Shown: positions 12,511 through 22,620, counted from the stretch's first letter. The stretch: DNA of 64,000 nucleotides from Protea cynaroides (GCA_028583415.1 CM053267.1:55628914-55692913); one strand, 5' to 3'. Notes: generated by a model not told the origin, from the sequence alone. Numbers and translations are program-made.

Positions 12511-12513
<3 letters not shown>

Positions 12514-12561
<48 letters not shown>
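12514..12561. repeat. (GA)n microsatellite in TNL intron 2
   Basis: 48 bp of uninterrupted GA dinucleotides inside the 12417-12579 intron. Confidence 0.97.
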
Positions 12562-12579
12562 CATGTGCCTAGGCCTTAT

Positions 12580-13673
12580 CTTTTTTTCTTCTAATACTTT
12601 CAAAATATCTTTACAAGACCATAACCTACAATGCTGACCTGTATCAAAAGGGCTTTCTTCATAAACAATTTTCCTTCCCATGTCTCGAATCTGATCATGC
12701 ATCCTCAAGCAGGAATATTCATCAAATTTCAAAAGGGATCTTTTAATTAAAGTATGTATTGCTGATTCCTGATAATAGCCACAAGTTTTCCATATGAAAA
12801 TTATAGTTTCTTTTTCCCATCCAATGAAAAAACATGCAATATCAAGAAATATGGTTTTTTGATGATCGTCTCTTAGATTATCATAGCTTACCTTCAACCG
12901 TCTATGGACATTGTCATCAAGAATTTCATTCAATTCTTCTAATGTATCTTTCCACACTTTTTGGTCTCTTATGTCCGATAGGTAAGACCCCAACACCATT
13001 AGAGTTAAATGCAATCCTCCAGAATAACATGCCACTTTACATGAAAGTTGCTTGTAATCTTCAGGAGGGTTGTCCTTTTGAAAACTATACCAACTAAGTT
13101 GTTGAAGAGATTGCCCCCGATCTAGCATTAGTGGCCTGTATATTTTATAAATTTTAGCCTCATTCAAATGCTTTTCATCTTTAGTTGTAATTATGACCCT
13201 ACTTCCTTGATCAAACTAGTTGGAATCACCAGTCAAAGCATCTAATTGTTCTTCATTGTCCACATCATCAAGAACAATAAGAATTTTTTCTCTGCCACAT
13301 TTTTCTTTTATCAAACTTTTCCCTCTATGATCATTATCAATATCAAAATCTATTTGGAAGAGATCTTTAAGAAGTTGCTTCTGCAAAGACACTAGACCCA
13401 TGCATGGCTTTGCTTGTTCACTAATGTTTGAAAGAAAACTTTGTCTCTTGAAGGTTAAAAATATGCGATTGTATACAGCCTTCACAATAGTTGTCTTCCC
13501 AATGCCACCAAAACCACAAATTCTCACAAAAATTGAATCATCATTGAAACCAATATTTAATAAAGATATCACATCTTTTACCGGGGAATCTAATCCAACA
13601 GGGTATTTGCATTCAGCCAAGTGGGTGGTTTTGATCAATTTTTTTATTTTGACAACTAAATTAACTAGCTTTG
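12580..13673 (-). pseudogene. NB-ARC exon of the TNL pseudogene
   Basis: Begins AKLVNLVV in phase 1 after the acceptor at 13674-13675. P-loop ICGFGGIGKTT (the usual M is F), kinase-2 ILIVLDDVD, then TAG at 13218-13216 between GDSN and FDQGSRVIITT, where a Trp is usual. Downstream are the GLPL-region variant GGLHLTL (normally GGLPLAL), RNBS-D TIFLDIACFF and the MHD motif RMHDQIRDMGR. The exon ends VLEEKK at 12580 and would join GTKMIKGIS in phase 0. The donor reads ATAAGG instead of GTAAGG. The GLPL Pro-to-His and Ala-to-Thr changes would also harm nucleotide binding. Confidence 0.92.
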
Positions 13674-13888
13674 CTTGATTCCAATCATTTCATATCAAAG
13701 TAAAATCACAACAAAAAGTAATGAGATCAAAATATGTATTAATGAGAGGGGAGGGGAGGGGAATGGAAGGAAGATAGTAAAGGATGGAAATGCAATGAAA
13801 ATGAAATAAACAGTCGATTCTAATAAGTTTAAGATATTATTAATAAAAATAAATTCAGTAGAAATTTGTGGGATTAAGACTTATTTAT

Positions 13889-14375
13889 CTTTGTTAACAA
13901 CTTCTCCTTTCAAATCCCCTACGAAATCCAAAGCATCCATCCAGCTCTTTACATCGGCCTCGAAATTCTTCTGATGTTCCTCAAATAATTCTTTAAAACT
14001 CCCGGACTGATAACGAACCTCATATGGGTCCACGTAATAGAATATGGGCAGGATCAATTGACCACTGGATTTATGGCATTGAACTATATGAGTAAATTCC
14101 CACAGGCACTATTTGCTAGCCAAATAACCACTAGAGAAGACAGGGATCCAGATGTTGGACTCCTTGATCGCATTTTCTAGGGCTGGGCCCATGGCTTCAC
14201 CAAACCACAAATTTTTACCATCAATGAAGGCATTGATTCCAACATTTGTCAGAGCTTTGTGAAGGAAACCGGTGAAATTTTTGCTAGTATCTGCTTGCCT
14301 ATAGCTGATAAACACATCGTATTTGAAAGATCCAGATGAAAGGGCTGAGGGGAATGCCTCGGTCAGTTCAGCCAT
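13889..14375 (-). pseudogene. TIR-domain exon of the TNL pseudogene
   Basis: Starts MAELTEAFPSALSSGSFKYD, followed by the TIR opening motif YDVFISYRQADTSKNFTGFL and then NAFIDG. TAG at 14111-14109 sits where the family has Trp (SK-stop-CLWELT). The frame then continues cleanly through CLWE, LILPIFYYVDPYEVRYQSG and SWMDALDF to GEVVNK. TIR domains of plant receptors are NADases and signal by self-association. The stop would leave about 88 residues. The exon ends in phase 1 at 13889, but the next bases read ATAAATAAG where GTAAAT would be expected. Confidence 0.9.
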
Positions 14376-14719
14376 GAAGCTGCAGTGGCAATAATTGCAG
14401 GAGTTGGAGAGATTTTGAAGGAGCTTCCTATATCCGGCTTCAATGTTGAAACCGCAAGACTAATGAGGAGCTCTCGTGGCCTACAAATTCTTTCCAAAAG
14501 GAAAGCACTACACAGCTTCCACCAAGCAGGGATGAATGAAGGAGCGTGAATCCCACTATGGAAAGGGAAAAGACCGTTGAGCGCGGTCAGCGATCGACCA
14601 TCATTGAAGTGCGAATTTGATAATTGCAAAGGTTTTTTTTTCCTTATGACCCCATTTAGTAAAAGACCTCCATGCCCCTATCTCAATGATGTAAAAGGGC
14701 CTTGGACAGTGTGTGGTCG
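14376..14719 (-). promoter_or_regulatory. Upstream region of the TNL pseudogene
   Basis: Non-coding sequence immediately upstream of the TIR start. 14546-14640 matches 55093-55187 (both contain TCCCACTRTGGAAA and CCATCATTGARGTG). The homology resumes at 15375-15469 against 55196-55250, so this is a duplicated gene-upstream segment later split by transposons. No core promoter motif stands out strongly enough to place. Confidence 0.5.
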
Positions 14720-14727
14720 GTGCAGAT

Positions 14728-15374
14728 TAAGGTGTTAAAAATGGGCCGGGCCGGGCCCAGTAGCACGGACCGAGCCAGCCCGAAATAACCTGAACCCAGC
14801 CCGGATCGAATCTTAATGGACAGGTTTCGGTCTCGGCTTGTAAAGCCCGACACCGTTTCAGCCCAGACCGAAACCAGACCGGACCGGCCCATTAAGAAGC
14901 CCGAATTAGCCCGAACACCGGTAATGTTCATCCGGGCTCAATTTCTTAATTTTTATGGTTTTAAATTTGGATAGATTATATTACACTGTTATAGTTCACT
15001 TCTTGATCTGAAAGATTATATGAATCTATAGTTGAAAAAAGTATGTTAATTGTTACAATTTATTGAATTACATATATATAGAAGGAATGATACTAATTTT
15101 ATAGATAGAAATAATAAAATAGGCAACATATCTTACATATAAAATTGACCCGATAAGCTTGATAAGCCCGGTCCAGACCGAATCAGTTCGAAATCACCTC
15201 AATAAGCCCAACCCGATAACAAACCGACACCGGACCAGCCCGTTAGTTATTGTGTTCAGCGCAGCCCAACCCAGCCCGAACTCTTAATGGACATGTTTTG
15301 GGCTGGGCTTATAAAACCCGACACCGATTCAACCCGGACCGAAACCAGCCCGGACCAGCCCGTTGACACCCTTA
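14728..15374. mobile_element. hAT-like non-autonomous element (family A), 8-bp TSD
   Basis: 647 bp flanked by GTGCAGAT at 14720-14727 and 15375-15382. The ends are TAAGGTGTTAAAAATGGGCC on the left and, read from the right end, TAAGGGTGTCAACGGGCTGG. The interior is rich in CCGGGCC/GGCCCG-type repeats and has no coding capacity. A related sequence without the insertion exists near 55200 (GGTTCAGATCATCT), giving an empty-site comparison. Confidence 0.9.
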
Positions 15375-15469
15375 GTGCAGATCATCTATGAAAAACTTTT
15401 CTCATGGAAAATTTCCCTTTTATTTTTGGTAAATCTCAAATTTTCCAAATTGCTTCCATTGGTTATCGT

Positions 15470-16310
15470 TAAGGGTGTTAAATGGTTTTTAATCAGTTAA
15501 ATGGTCTGGTCTGGTCCAGTCCGGCGGTCTCAAAATTGAAACTATAATCGATTAATAATCGATTTTGATTTACCAATTTTTAAACGATTTTTCATTAATC
15601 TATTTTTCAAAATAAAAAATATATATACATCGTCTAGAAATCCTACACTCCTCCATGTTGATGGAGATATTATTGACCACAAAATGCATCTAACTAACTT
15701 TTCCAATAAAACTACAATTACACAGGTCATCGATTTTTCCAATAAAACAATAACAGTAGAAGGTTCACAAGATACTATTGATAGAAGAAAATAAACGGTC
15801 TGAAACTTCAATCGTGAAATAGAGACATTGCTGGAAGTCTCTATTTCTCCTCTATGTGTGATAATGTGCTTGTCATAATGGTTGTGTTAATTGTTATTAT
15901 GTTTAAGAGTTTAGGCTAATTAAGTTTTGGAAGGTTAGGAAAATAATAAATAAGTTGTATAGATAAATAAGGTAATGGGATCAGTGTTATTCTGTTTAGC
16001 AATTTAGGTTAATTAGGTTTTGAAAGATTAGGGAAATAATAGGTAGGTTATATAGTAAATAAGGTAATGAGATTATGGTTTATCAATTTAGTTTAGAAAA
16101 ATAAACGGTTCAATTCATTCGATTTTATTCTGTGGTTAACTCGTGTGGACCGCCGGTGTGCACGGTCTCAAACCAAACTGACCCGATTAAGTAACTGGTG
16201 TCGTTTTCAAAACCAGAACCGAACCCATTTATTAAACGGTTTCACGGTTCCGATCTAAACGGGCCGGTGCAGTTTCGATAAACAGTTTCGGTGCCAATGT
16301 TGCACCCTTA
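15470..16310. mobile_element. hAT-like non-autonomous element (family B), 8-bp TSD
   Basis: 841 bp bounded by GTTATCGT (15462-15469) and GTTATTGT (16311-16318), a 7-of-8 match. The ends are TAAGGGTGTTAAATGG and, from the right, TAAGGGTGCAACATTGG. The interior has an imperfect 105-bp tandem duplication (about 15885-15985 and 15990-16085, sharing TTAGGCTAATTAAGTTTTG-type sequence). No protein is encoded. Related copies lie at about 55381-56105 and about 19745-20020. Confidence 0.88.
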
Positions 16311-16322
16311 GTTATTGTAGAC

Positions 16323-16482
16323 AGGGATTTAAATCCTCTCATATCCCTCATGCTCAGTAAAAGAAATCCAACGGTTGTCATCTATTATGTATGTATACCA
16401 ATACATCGGTATATGCATACATAAACTACAGCCATTGGATTTTCACATGCCGACATGAGGGGTATGAGAGGATTTATTTCCC
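16323..16482. mobile_element. Fold-back MITE
   Basis: A nearly complete inverted repeat of about 160 bp. AGGGATTTAAATCCTCTCAT on the left pairs with the reverse complement of the right end, and the arms meet near ACATCGGTATA. It is flanked by GTAGAC and GTAGCC. The superfamily cannot be decided from this copy. Confidence 0.8.
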
Positions 16483-16562
16483 GTAGCCAGAGAGATGAAT
16501 TTGCCTTAAATCAAGAATGAGATTGATTTCCATTCATTCTGTGTAATTTTTTTATTTTTTTA

Positions 16563-16720
16563 TTTTTGTGAGATATTACCTTCTTGTTTTTTTGGTGAAG
16601 TTGTGAGATATTAGTTATTACCCATGTGACTTACGATTCCCAACATTGAAGCGGATGCTTGAAAAATCGATCTGTGATTGAGCCTTATTCGTTCCTTTGT
16701 GTCCTTGATTAGTGTTTTTT
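16563..16720. repeat. Direct duplication unit A (left copy)
   Basis: Begins TTTTTGTGAGATATTAC and ends CCTTGATTAGTGTTTTTT. It matches 18279-18442 along its length. The Pack-MULE at 16725-18278 separates the copies. Confidence 0.9.
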
Positions 16721-17059
16721 TAGAGAAAATTACACAGACACCCCCTCTACAATTGAAAAACTACACAGAACTACTCTGTCTTTACAAAAGCTACACAGAA
16801 TACCCCTCTACCAATGTTTTCATACACTCTCACCCACACCATTACTTACAACTTAATGGGAGAATGTCAATTTCTTTTAAGACAAAAATACCCTTAAAAA
16901 GCAAACAGAGACGGTAAAATGACCCTTAAATACCCTAGTGGATGTAAAATGACATAAATATCTTAAGTAAAAATAGGCAGAGGGTAATAGACTAATAGGG
17001 TTGTAAAACTCAGTTTAATCGTCGTCAAGGTTGGAGACGGTAATAGCTAAAGAGACGAC

Positions 17060-17190
17060 CCGTATTGAAGACTCTCAGGAATTTTGCCTGTGAATCTGTT
17101 CGTCGAAAGGTCCAGTGCGGTGAGATTGTTCCATCTTCCAAGGTCCTCTGGGATCTCGCTGGATAGTCTGTTCCACCAGAGCTGTAGAAC
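17060..17190 (-). pseudogene. LRR receptor-kinase fragment (repeat pair)
   Basis: Minus-strand translation reads LQLWWNRLSSEIPEDLGRW and then NNLTALDLSTNRFTGKIPES, the 24-residue extracellular LRR consensus (LxxLxLxxNxLxGxIP) of plant receptor-like kinases. It is short, has no start codon and ends at the TIR side of the element. It most likely comes from the same captured gene as 17715-17815. Confidence 0.85.
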
Positions 17191-17274
17191 TTGAGTCGAG
17201 GTAGTATTCATCAAACTAGGAAGCAGAACCAAAACATCAGTCCCTCCCGATCTTGATCTTACCTGATTCTGAAG

Positions 17275-17575
17275 ATGTCTGATCGTGAGAAAGGTGGGAA
17301 GGGTTTGGGCAAAGGAGGCGCACAGGAAGGTGTTGCGAGATAACATCCAAGGTATGACCAAGCTTGCAATTCGTTGTCTTACTAGGAGAGGAGGTGTTAA
17401 GAGGATCAGTGGTCTCATCTATGAAGAAACAAGAGGTATTCTCAAGATCTTTCTTTAGAACGTCGTTCATGATGCTGTGACGTATACGGAGCACGCAAGG
17501 AGGAAGAAGGTGACGGCCATAGATGTTTATGTCCTAAAGAGGCAGGGGAGGACACTTTATGGCTTCGGCGGTTAA
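17275..17575 (+). pseudogene. Histone H4 pseudogene captured in a Pack-MULE
   Basis: Opens with ATG and KGGKGLGKGGA. After an 8-bp deletion, the H4 frame continues as HRKVLRDNIQGMTK, RRGGVKRISGLIYEETRG, ILKIFL, a TAG where Glu belongs, DAVTYTEHARRK, and finally LKRQGRTLYGFGG-TAA. A further 3-bp loss changes DVVYALK to DVYVLK; total length is 301 bp against 312 for an intact H4 coding region. H4 is the core nucleosome histone and nearly invariant, so the identification is secure. Substitutions such as MTKLAIRCLTRR show it has drifted without selection. It cannot make H4. Confidence 0.95.
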
Positions 17576-17714
17576 AGCGTTTCTTTAGGTGTTCTACTTT
17601 CTTTTCAGAAATTAATGGTGATTGTAGATTTTGGCTGTACTTATTCCTGAATTCCAAGTTGAACCTTCTTCATTCATGCTTATAGTGCTTGTAATTTAGA
17701 AAAATCAATTTCTT

Positions 17715-17815
17715 CATGGGCAATGAGATGATCCGTCCATCTTGTTATAGACTAAATCAAGATGATTCAAAGAGGTCAATTCACGGATTTCTTTTGGTAT
17801 CTCACCTGAAAATTT
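17715..17815 (-). pseudogene. LRR receptor-kinase fragment (second piece)
   Basis: Minus-strand translation reads FSGEIPKEIRELTSLNHLDL then VYNKMDGS, again the plant extracellular LRR consensus. With the piece at 17060-17190 it brackets the H4 pseudogene on the opposite strand. So either two capture events or an H4 insertion into an already captured LRR segment occurred. Confidence 0.75.
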
Positions 17816-18278
17816 GTATAATAGGATTCTTAAAAATCGAATGAATAAATAATGAACAGAAACATTAATTTCACTTCAAAAAAAATAATAGAAGAACATA
17901 GAAATTGAAACCAGATTGATGAGAAGAAAATGTTACAACTAATGAATGAAAACTTCGAGTATCCATGAACTTAAAAAATCGAAGGGCTTCTCATTCCTTT
18001 AAGTCTTCATTCTTCTTGTTTCTTCATTTTGTAGGTTTCATTGGAGAAGAAGCAAAATTAAAAAAGTTCCTGTTACAATGGAGCAAGAGAAGGGGAATTT
18101 TACATTAAGAGTATTTTTCTCTTAAAAGAAATTTGACATTCTCCCATTAAGTTATAAGTAATGGTGTGGGTGAGAGCGAATGAAACTATTGTTAGAAGGA
18201 TAGTTTGTATAACTTTTATAAAGATAGGATAATTTTATATAGTTTCTCAACTGTAGAGGGGGTGTTTATCTAATTTTC

Positions 18279-18442
18279 TTTTTGTGAGATATTACTTTTT
18301 TTTTTTTTTTTTTTGGGTGAAGTTGTGAGATATTAGTTATTACCCTGGTGACTTGCCATTCCCAGCATCGAAGCGGACGCATGAAAAATCGATCGGTGAC
18401 CGAGCCTTCTTCAGTCCTTTGTGTCCTCGATTAGTGTTTTTT
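18279..18442. repeat. Direct duplication unit A (right copy)
   Basis: TTTTTGTGAGATATTAC through CCTCGATTAGTGTTTTTTC. It matches 16563-16720, differing by scattered substitutions and a longer T run near 18300. Confidence 0.9.
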
Positions 18443-18531
18443 CATTATTTAAAATCGGTAAACAAAAATTTATTAATAAATAAACGAATGAAAAATAAAT
18501 ACAATTAAAAGATTGAAATAAAATCAACATT

Positions 18532-19030
18532 TAGGGATGTAAAGATTCCAATTGGATACATTATTATCCAAATCCAAATCCAAATTAGTTTACCAACTCC
18601 CTTATTCAAATCCGATCCAAGATCTGAAGGACGTATAAAAACCAAATTCGAAATTGAACCTGATATCCAGTTAAAATCCAATTTGAATCCGAAAAATAAT
18701 TAGAATACAAATTGCAATTAATAAAAGAAAACCATAATTTAAAACAAACTTATAACCAATCTTAATAAAATAAGAGACGAAACTTTAAATGGCTATATGA
18801 ACATTAAGGCTATATACGTCTTAGCACTATAAAACTTAAGATTATATGCTTTTTAACACTGGATAAATGGAGTAGATATAATCTTGTTCTTTTGACTAAT
18901 ATTAGAATCCAACACATGCTACCCGAATTTGAACAAATTTGAATTCGAATCTAATTGTTCAAATTCAGAGTCCCCTACAGATGCGAATTTGAATTGGATC
19001 CAGATGTTCAGTTATCCATTTACATCCTTA
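18532..19030. mobile_element. hAT-like non-autonomous element (family C)
   Basis: The ends are TAGGGATGTAAA and, from the right, TAAGGATGTAAATGG. The inside consists of AATCCAAATCC-type repeats, with no coding capacity. Flanking octamers TCAACATT and GCAACATC share CAACAT, consistent with a worn 8-bp target duplication. Confidence 0.7.
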
Positions 19031-19043
19031 GCAACATCACAAG

Positions 19044-19729
19044 TAAGGGTGTCAACGGACTGGTCCGGTCGAACTAAAAGTGTTGGGCTTTACAAGCCCA
19101 AATCAAAACCTGTCCATTAAGGGTTCGGGCTGGGGTGGGCTGCATTAGACACAATAATTAACACGCTGGTCTGGTGTCGGGTTATTATCGGACTGGGCTT
19201 ATTGGGTTGATTTCGAGCCGGCTTGGTCCGGACTTGGTTTATCGAGCTGCCTTCACATGTAGCAATTTTTGCATGACAATGACTTTTTTTTGGAGCTTTT
19301 TGTTCATATTTAATCTAATTGTAAACGGTTGAGTTTTGATTGATCTTAGGGGCATCTAAGCATGGATAATTGATTTCATATTTGAAAATATCTAGTTAGA
19401 ATTATTAGATCATTAGTTAATTGGTTATTATTTGAGCAGCAAAAAGAATCAGTTCGGACTAGCTCGTGTTTCATAACAAGCCTTACCGGTGTTTGGGTTG
19501 GGTATTATCGGTTAGGGTTAGCTCAGGTTTCTTAACGGACCAGTCCGGTACGGTTTCGATTCAGGTTGAAACTGTATCGAGCTTTACAAGCCCAGACCGA
19601 AACCTGTCCATTAAGGGCTCGGTCTTGGTTGGGTTCAGGTTATAGCAAACCGGCTCTGCCCGGATTGGGTTCGGGTTATATCGGGCCGGCTCGGTCCATA
19701 CCGAGCCGAGCCCAGATTTAACACCCTTA
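19044..19729. mobile_element. hAT-like non-autonomous element (family A), perfect 8-bp TSD
   Basis: 686 bp flanked on both sides by ATCACAAG (19036-19043 and 19730-19737). The ends are TAAGGGTGTCAACGGACTGG and, from the right, TAAGGGTGTTAAATCTGGG. It resembles 14728-15374 in reverse orientation. It inserted 13 bp beyond the family C element. Confidence 0.92.
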
Positions 19730-19739
19730 ATCACAAGCG

Positions 19740-20037
19740 ATGCTGAAATGGTTTCTTATGGGTTAAACGGTACGATGCATACTAAGATAAAACCAAAATC
19801 AAATTAATTAATTAAATGGAGTTAAAGTTGCTATAAGAATCGATTATTAATCGGTCTTAGTTATTCAATTTTTAATTGATTTTTCATTTAATAATTTTGC
19901 TTGCGGTTTATAGGTGATTTAACCTATCAGTTTCTAAGTGATTCGATTGTATTAAAGTGTTTAATTGTCATTATTCAGTTTTGCCCAATATTTGAAAAAC
20001 AATTTTACAACATATGATAATAGTTTTTTCTACCAAA

Positions 20038-20084
<47 letters not shown>

Positions 20085-20540
20085 AATAGTTTTACTATAA
20101 ACTGGTCAATTCATTTTTGTTTAAATATCACTTTAAGGAACAAGTCTTAATATTTATTCATTGATTCTAAAAGAATGACCACTTTTTAAAATTAGATTTC
20201 CAATTGATGAATTGCAAATCTATTAATATTCATATCCAATGGTTTTCGTAGAGAACTAAAACATAAAGACGGTTTGGAGACAAAAATATGGAGGGTAAGA
20301 GATTCATAGAAAATGAAAAAAAATACGCATTATGATTTTGGTTTAGGTTAACTTAAGATTTGTGATTTAGTTGAGAATTAAGAATAATGAATTTCTATAA
20401 TCAATAGAAAAAACCAACTTAAAACGGTATATAAAAGATTATGCATGTGTTTGAGTTAAAATTGGTAAGAAAATCCTAATCAAAACCCAACTATTTATCA
20501 TACGGTTTGTCATTTCCAATATAAACAGTTCAGATCAATT
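19740..20540. mobile_element. Degenerate family B hAT-like remnant with (TA)n
   Basis: 19745-20000 resembles the left part of the 55.4-kb family B copy (GGTTTAACGGTACGATG-, TTTTGCTTGCGGTTTAT-like phrases). 20046-20081 is a TA microsatellite. The right part to about 20540 is AT-rich and hard to align. Boundaries and target duplication are not resolved. Confidence 0.5.
20046..20081. repeat. (TA)n microsatellite
   Basis: Thirty-six bp of alternating TA. Confidence 0.97.
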
Positions 20541-20744
20541 TCAGTAAATTTCTTATACCGATCGGGGTTCATCTTTGATAAAACCATCAGCAACTAAATT
20601 ACTGTCACAGCACATTCATGAAAAAAAAAAGGTCCCATTAATAACCCGTTAAAATCCATCTCATAACAACCAGTTAAAATCCACCACATTACAACACATT
20701 AATATTATAGAGAACCCAAAGAACAAAAGAGGATCCTCAAGTCA

Positions 20745-20911
20745 ATAAGAGCCCCTTTGATAAAACTCCAGATTTTTGATTCTATAGATTTTGACTCCCA
20801 ATGAGTTATTTTGGAATAGAAGTGTGTTTGGTAAGTCCAGTTGGATTTGAGTTCTCACAAAATGAACCAGATTCAAATTGACTTCAGAATCCAAATTTTT
20901 GGGGTAAATAA
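20745..20911. mobile_element. Possible MITE next to a copia LTR
   Basis: GAGCCCCTTTGATAAAACTCC at the left resembles the outer ends of small plant MITEs, and inverted ATTTGAATC-type motifs occur inside. No right terminus or target duplication could be fixed, perhaps because the LTR at 20912 cut it. 20541-20744 to its left shows nothing recognisable. Confidence 0.35.
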
Positions 20912-21363
20912 TGTAAATCGGGTGGCTCACATGCCACCTGACCCCACCTAAGTTAGATGATTAACAATAGGATCCTGTGACATGTGGTACCCAGATCACC
21001 GTCCATCCTTGACGGAAGGAGATGGTTAGTCTATAAATACTAATGCTAGGGTCTCTTGTGCACACTGATAGAAATTTGAAAACTCCATCACATTCTTTGT
21101 TTGGGAATACAGTTAGTGCATAGAAATTCTTCCCCTCTTTCTTCTTTTTTGCTTCCCCTCTCTCTTCTTTTTTGCTAGGACATATCAGAATACATCAGAA
21201 GAGGACAACATCAGTTGGATGGACACCGGTTGGAACAGATCCCTACACTACGTATATGTCGAATCTTATTCCGTATAGACATACATATGGATTGTAGTTT
21301 TCTTACATTAAGGAATACACGTAGTATCTTATTCCGCATGGACATATATATGGTTTTCTTACA
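20912..21363 (+). repeat. Solo LTR of the copia family also present at 53784
   Basis: Begins TGTAAATCGGGTGG and follows the LTR at 53784-54150 closely (ACATGCCACCTGACCCCACC, then CTATAAATACTAATG, a TATA-like box). It has an extra 24-bp duplication (TTCCCCTCTYTCTTCTTTTTTGC twice, about 21127-21175) and a 66-bp duplication of its end (ATTCCGTATAGACATA repeated as ATTCCGCATGGACATA). No coding region adjoins it. Matching flanking pentamers were not found. Confidence 0.8.
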
Positions 21364-22199
21364 TTAAGGAATTAGAATGGTGTTTCCGCCACCCGTCCAC
21401 CGTGACTGGATGCTGTGGAGCATGAATTTTAATAAAAATAATTTTATTATATGTTTTGGCCGGCCAACATCCCGGTAGCCGCAGGTGCACACTCTCGCAT
21501 GGCTGCCAGCCCACTGGCCGGCAGGCCAGCAGGCGTACACCCGCAGGCATAAGGGGGCTAGCTGAGCAGCACTGCCAGCTGCGTTAGGGGCAGCAGGCCA
21601 GCCTGTCGCTGCCATGCGCGGCCAGCAGGTTGCCGCAAGCCAAACCTGCAATGATATGCAGCAGGGAAGTTTTTTTTTTTTTTTGGATCTTTTCTTTCTC
21701 CATCTTTTCCGGCCATCCTTTTGTAGTGGTGGTGACCGGCGCTTTCGCCGGATTCGTTTGGGGAGTGCCGGATACTATAGCAAGTTCCCGCCGCCGCCGC
21801 ATGTTTTTTGGTGACTTGGGAAGGAAGGAAAGGAACAGAAAATAATAACGATGGCATTATTGGTAAATTTGAAAGAATCTTTGGTTAAATCTAAAGAAAA
21901 TTAGGGTTTATTTGGTTCAGTTCAAGAAACCGAACTGGATCAAAGATATCCGGTCCAGATAGCTTGATTGGGTCAACCCATGACCGACTCACCAAATGGA
22001 ACCAACTCGAGCCCGACCCGAATACCCATATGAGTTACTCCAAGAACTAATTATAACCCGGATATGAACCCATATGGTTGGACCAGATTGGTTGAACCGA
22101 TACGAACCATTTTGGTTGGGTTTGTTTTCCGCTTGACCCAGGCCTTTTGAACCAGGTAATTCGGTTATTCAGTTGGTGACATTTAACTTTTTAAAATTG
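21364..22199. other. No gene recognised; GC-rich then GGTTCRG-rich DNA
   Basis: 21460-21640 is GC-rich with repeated GCCAGCAGG motifs. 21880-22160 has repeated AACCGAACTGG/GACCCGAATACC-like motifs resembling decayed hAT-type interiors. Open frames in the GC-rich part are featureless. Confidence 0.4.
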
Positions 22200-22215
22200 T
22201 GTTTATTATATATCA

Positions 22216-22620
22216 CTATATTACAGTTACGAACCGAACGTCACAGCTTTATGTGACTGCACCTTATGACAGTTCGTTCTGAGCGTCGCTAAATATTAAA
22301 GAACAGTGTGTTATGACAGTGTGTTCTGAACATCGCTAAAAATCTAGTTTTCTTTTAGTGACATTTACAGACAGAACGTCACTGTATCTATAAACATAAC
22401 AGAATGTATTAAGCACTCTTTTAGTGACATTTAAAGACAGAGCGCCACTGTATATAGATGTACATTACAGAATGATTTATCTTACTTTTTAGTGACATTA
22501 CAGAATAAACGCCACTAAATATATGAATAAAGTAAGGTTTATTTCACTGTTTTAGTGAGAGTAACAAATGTCATTAAAAGTCAGTGTTAAATAAAGTAAA
22601 GATTAAGCCATTAGGAATTT
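22216..22620. repeat. CACTA-type subterminal repeat remnant
   Basis: Starts CACTATATTACAGTTACG, a plausible CACTA terminus. It then carries four or five copies of a roughly 60-90-bp unit (TTTTAGTGACATTTACAGACAGAACGTCACTGT and variants) in which GTGAC and GTCAC alternate. Such arrays bind the CACTA transposase. No opposite terminus is visible. Confidence 0.55.

Larger units (their letters stand above)
9096..14375 (-). pseudogene. TIR-NBS-LRR disease-resistance gene, multiply broken
   Basis: Five exon-like blocks in minus-strand order: TIR (13889-14375), NB-ARC (12580-13673), first LRR exon (12129-12416), main LRR exon (11346-12047), and the post-LRR (C-JID-type) exon (10780-11228, resuming at 9348-9517 after a transposon). 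Intact proteins of this class are intracellular immune receptors: TIR signals, NB-ARC is a nucleotide switch, and the LRRs sense effectors. Lesions seen: TAG in the TIR (14109), TAG after kinase-2 (13216), AT in place of GT at both upstream donors, several frameshifts and stops in the LRR exon, a frameshift at about 11020, and a Mutator-like insertion at 9527-10770. Below 9348, 9096-9347 continues with related but frame-disrupted sequence (DDEVV- and ELFDKDD-like), possibly decayed tail. A full-length receptor cannot be made from this copy. Confidence 0.93.
16725..18278. mobile_element. Pack-MULE carrying histone H4 and LRR-kinase pieces
   Basis: 1,554 bp with long terminal inverted repeats. 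GAAAATTACACAGACACC on the left pairs with GAAAATTAGATAAACACC on the right (reverse complement), and similarity extends more than 200 bp (CCACACCATTACTTA and TTAATGGGAGAATGTCAA in both arms). Flanking 9-mers are TTTTTTAGA and TTTTTGTGA (7 of 9 identical), an eroded MULE-type target duplication. Instead of transposase, the interior holds a histone H4 pseudogene on the plus strand (17275-17575), with LRR receptor-kinase fragments on the minus strand on either side. Confidence 0.88.

Noticed and set aside
12466..12513. Ser-Leu repeat tail on the NB-ARC frame
   Set aside because: It is read-through of the intronic (GA)n microsatellite, not protein.
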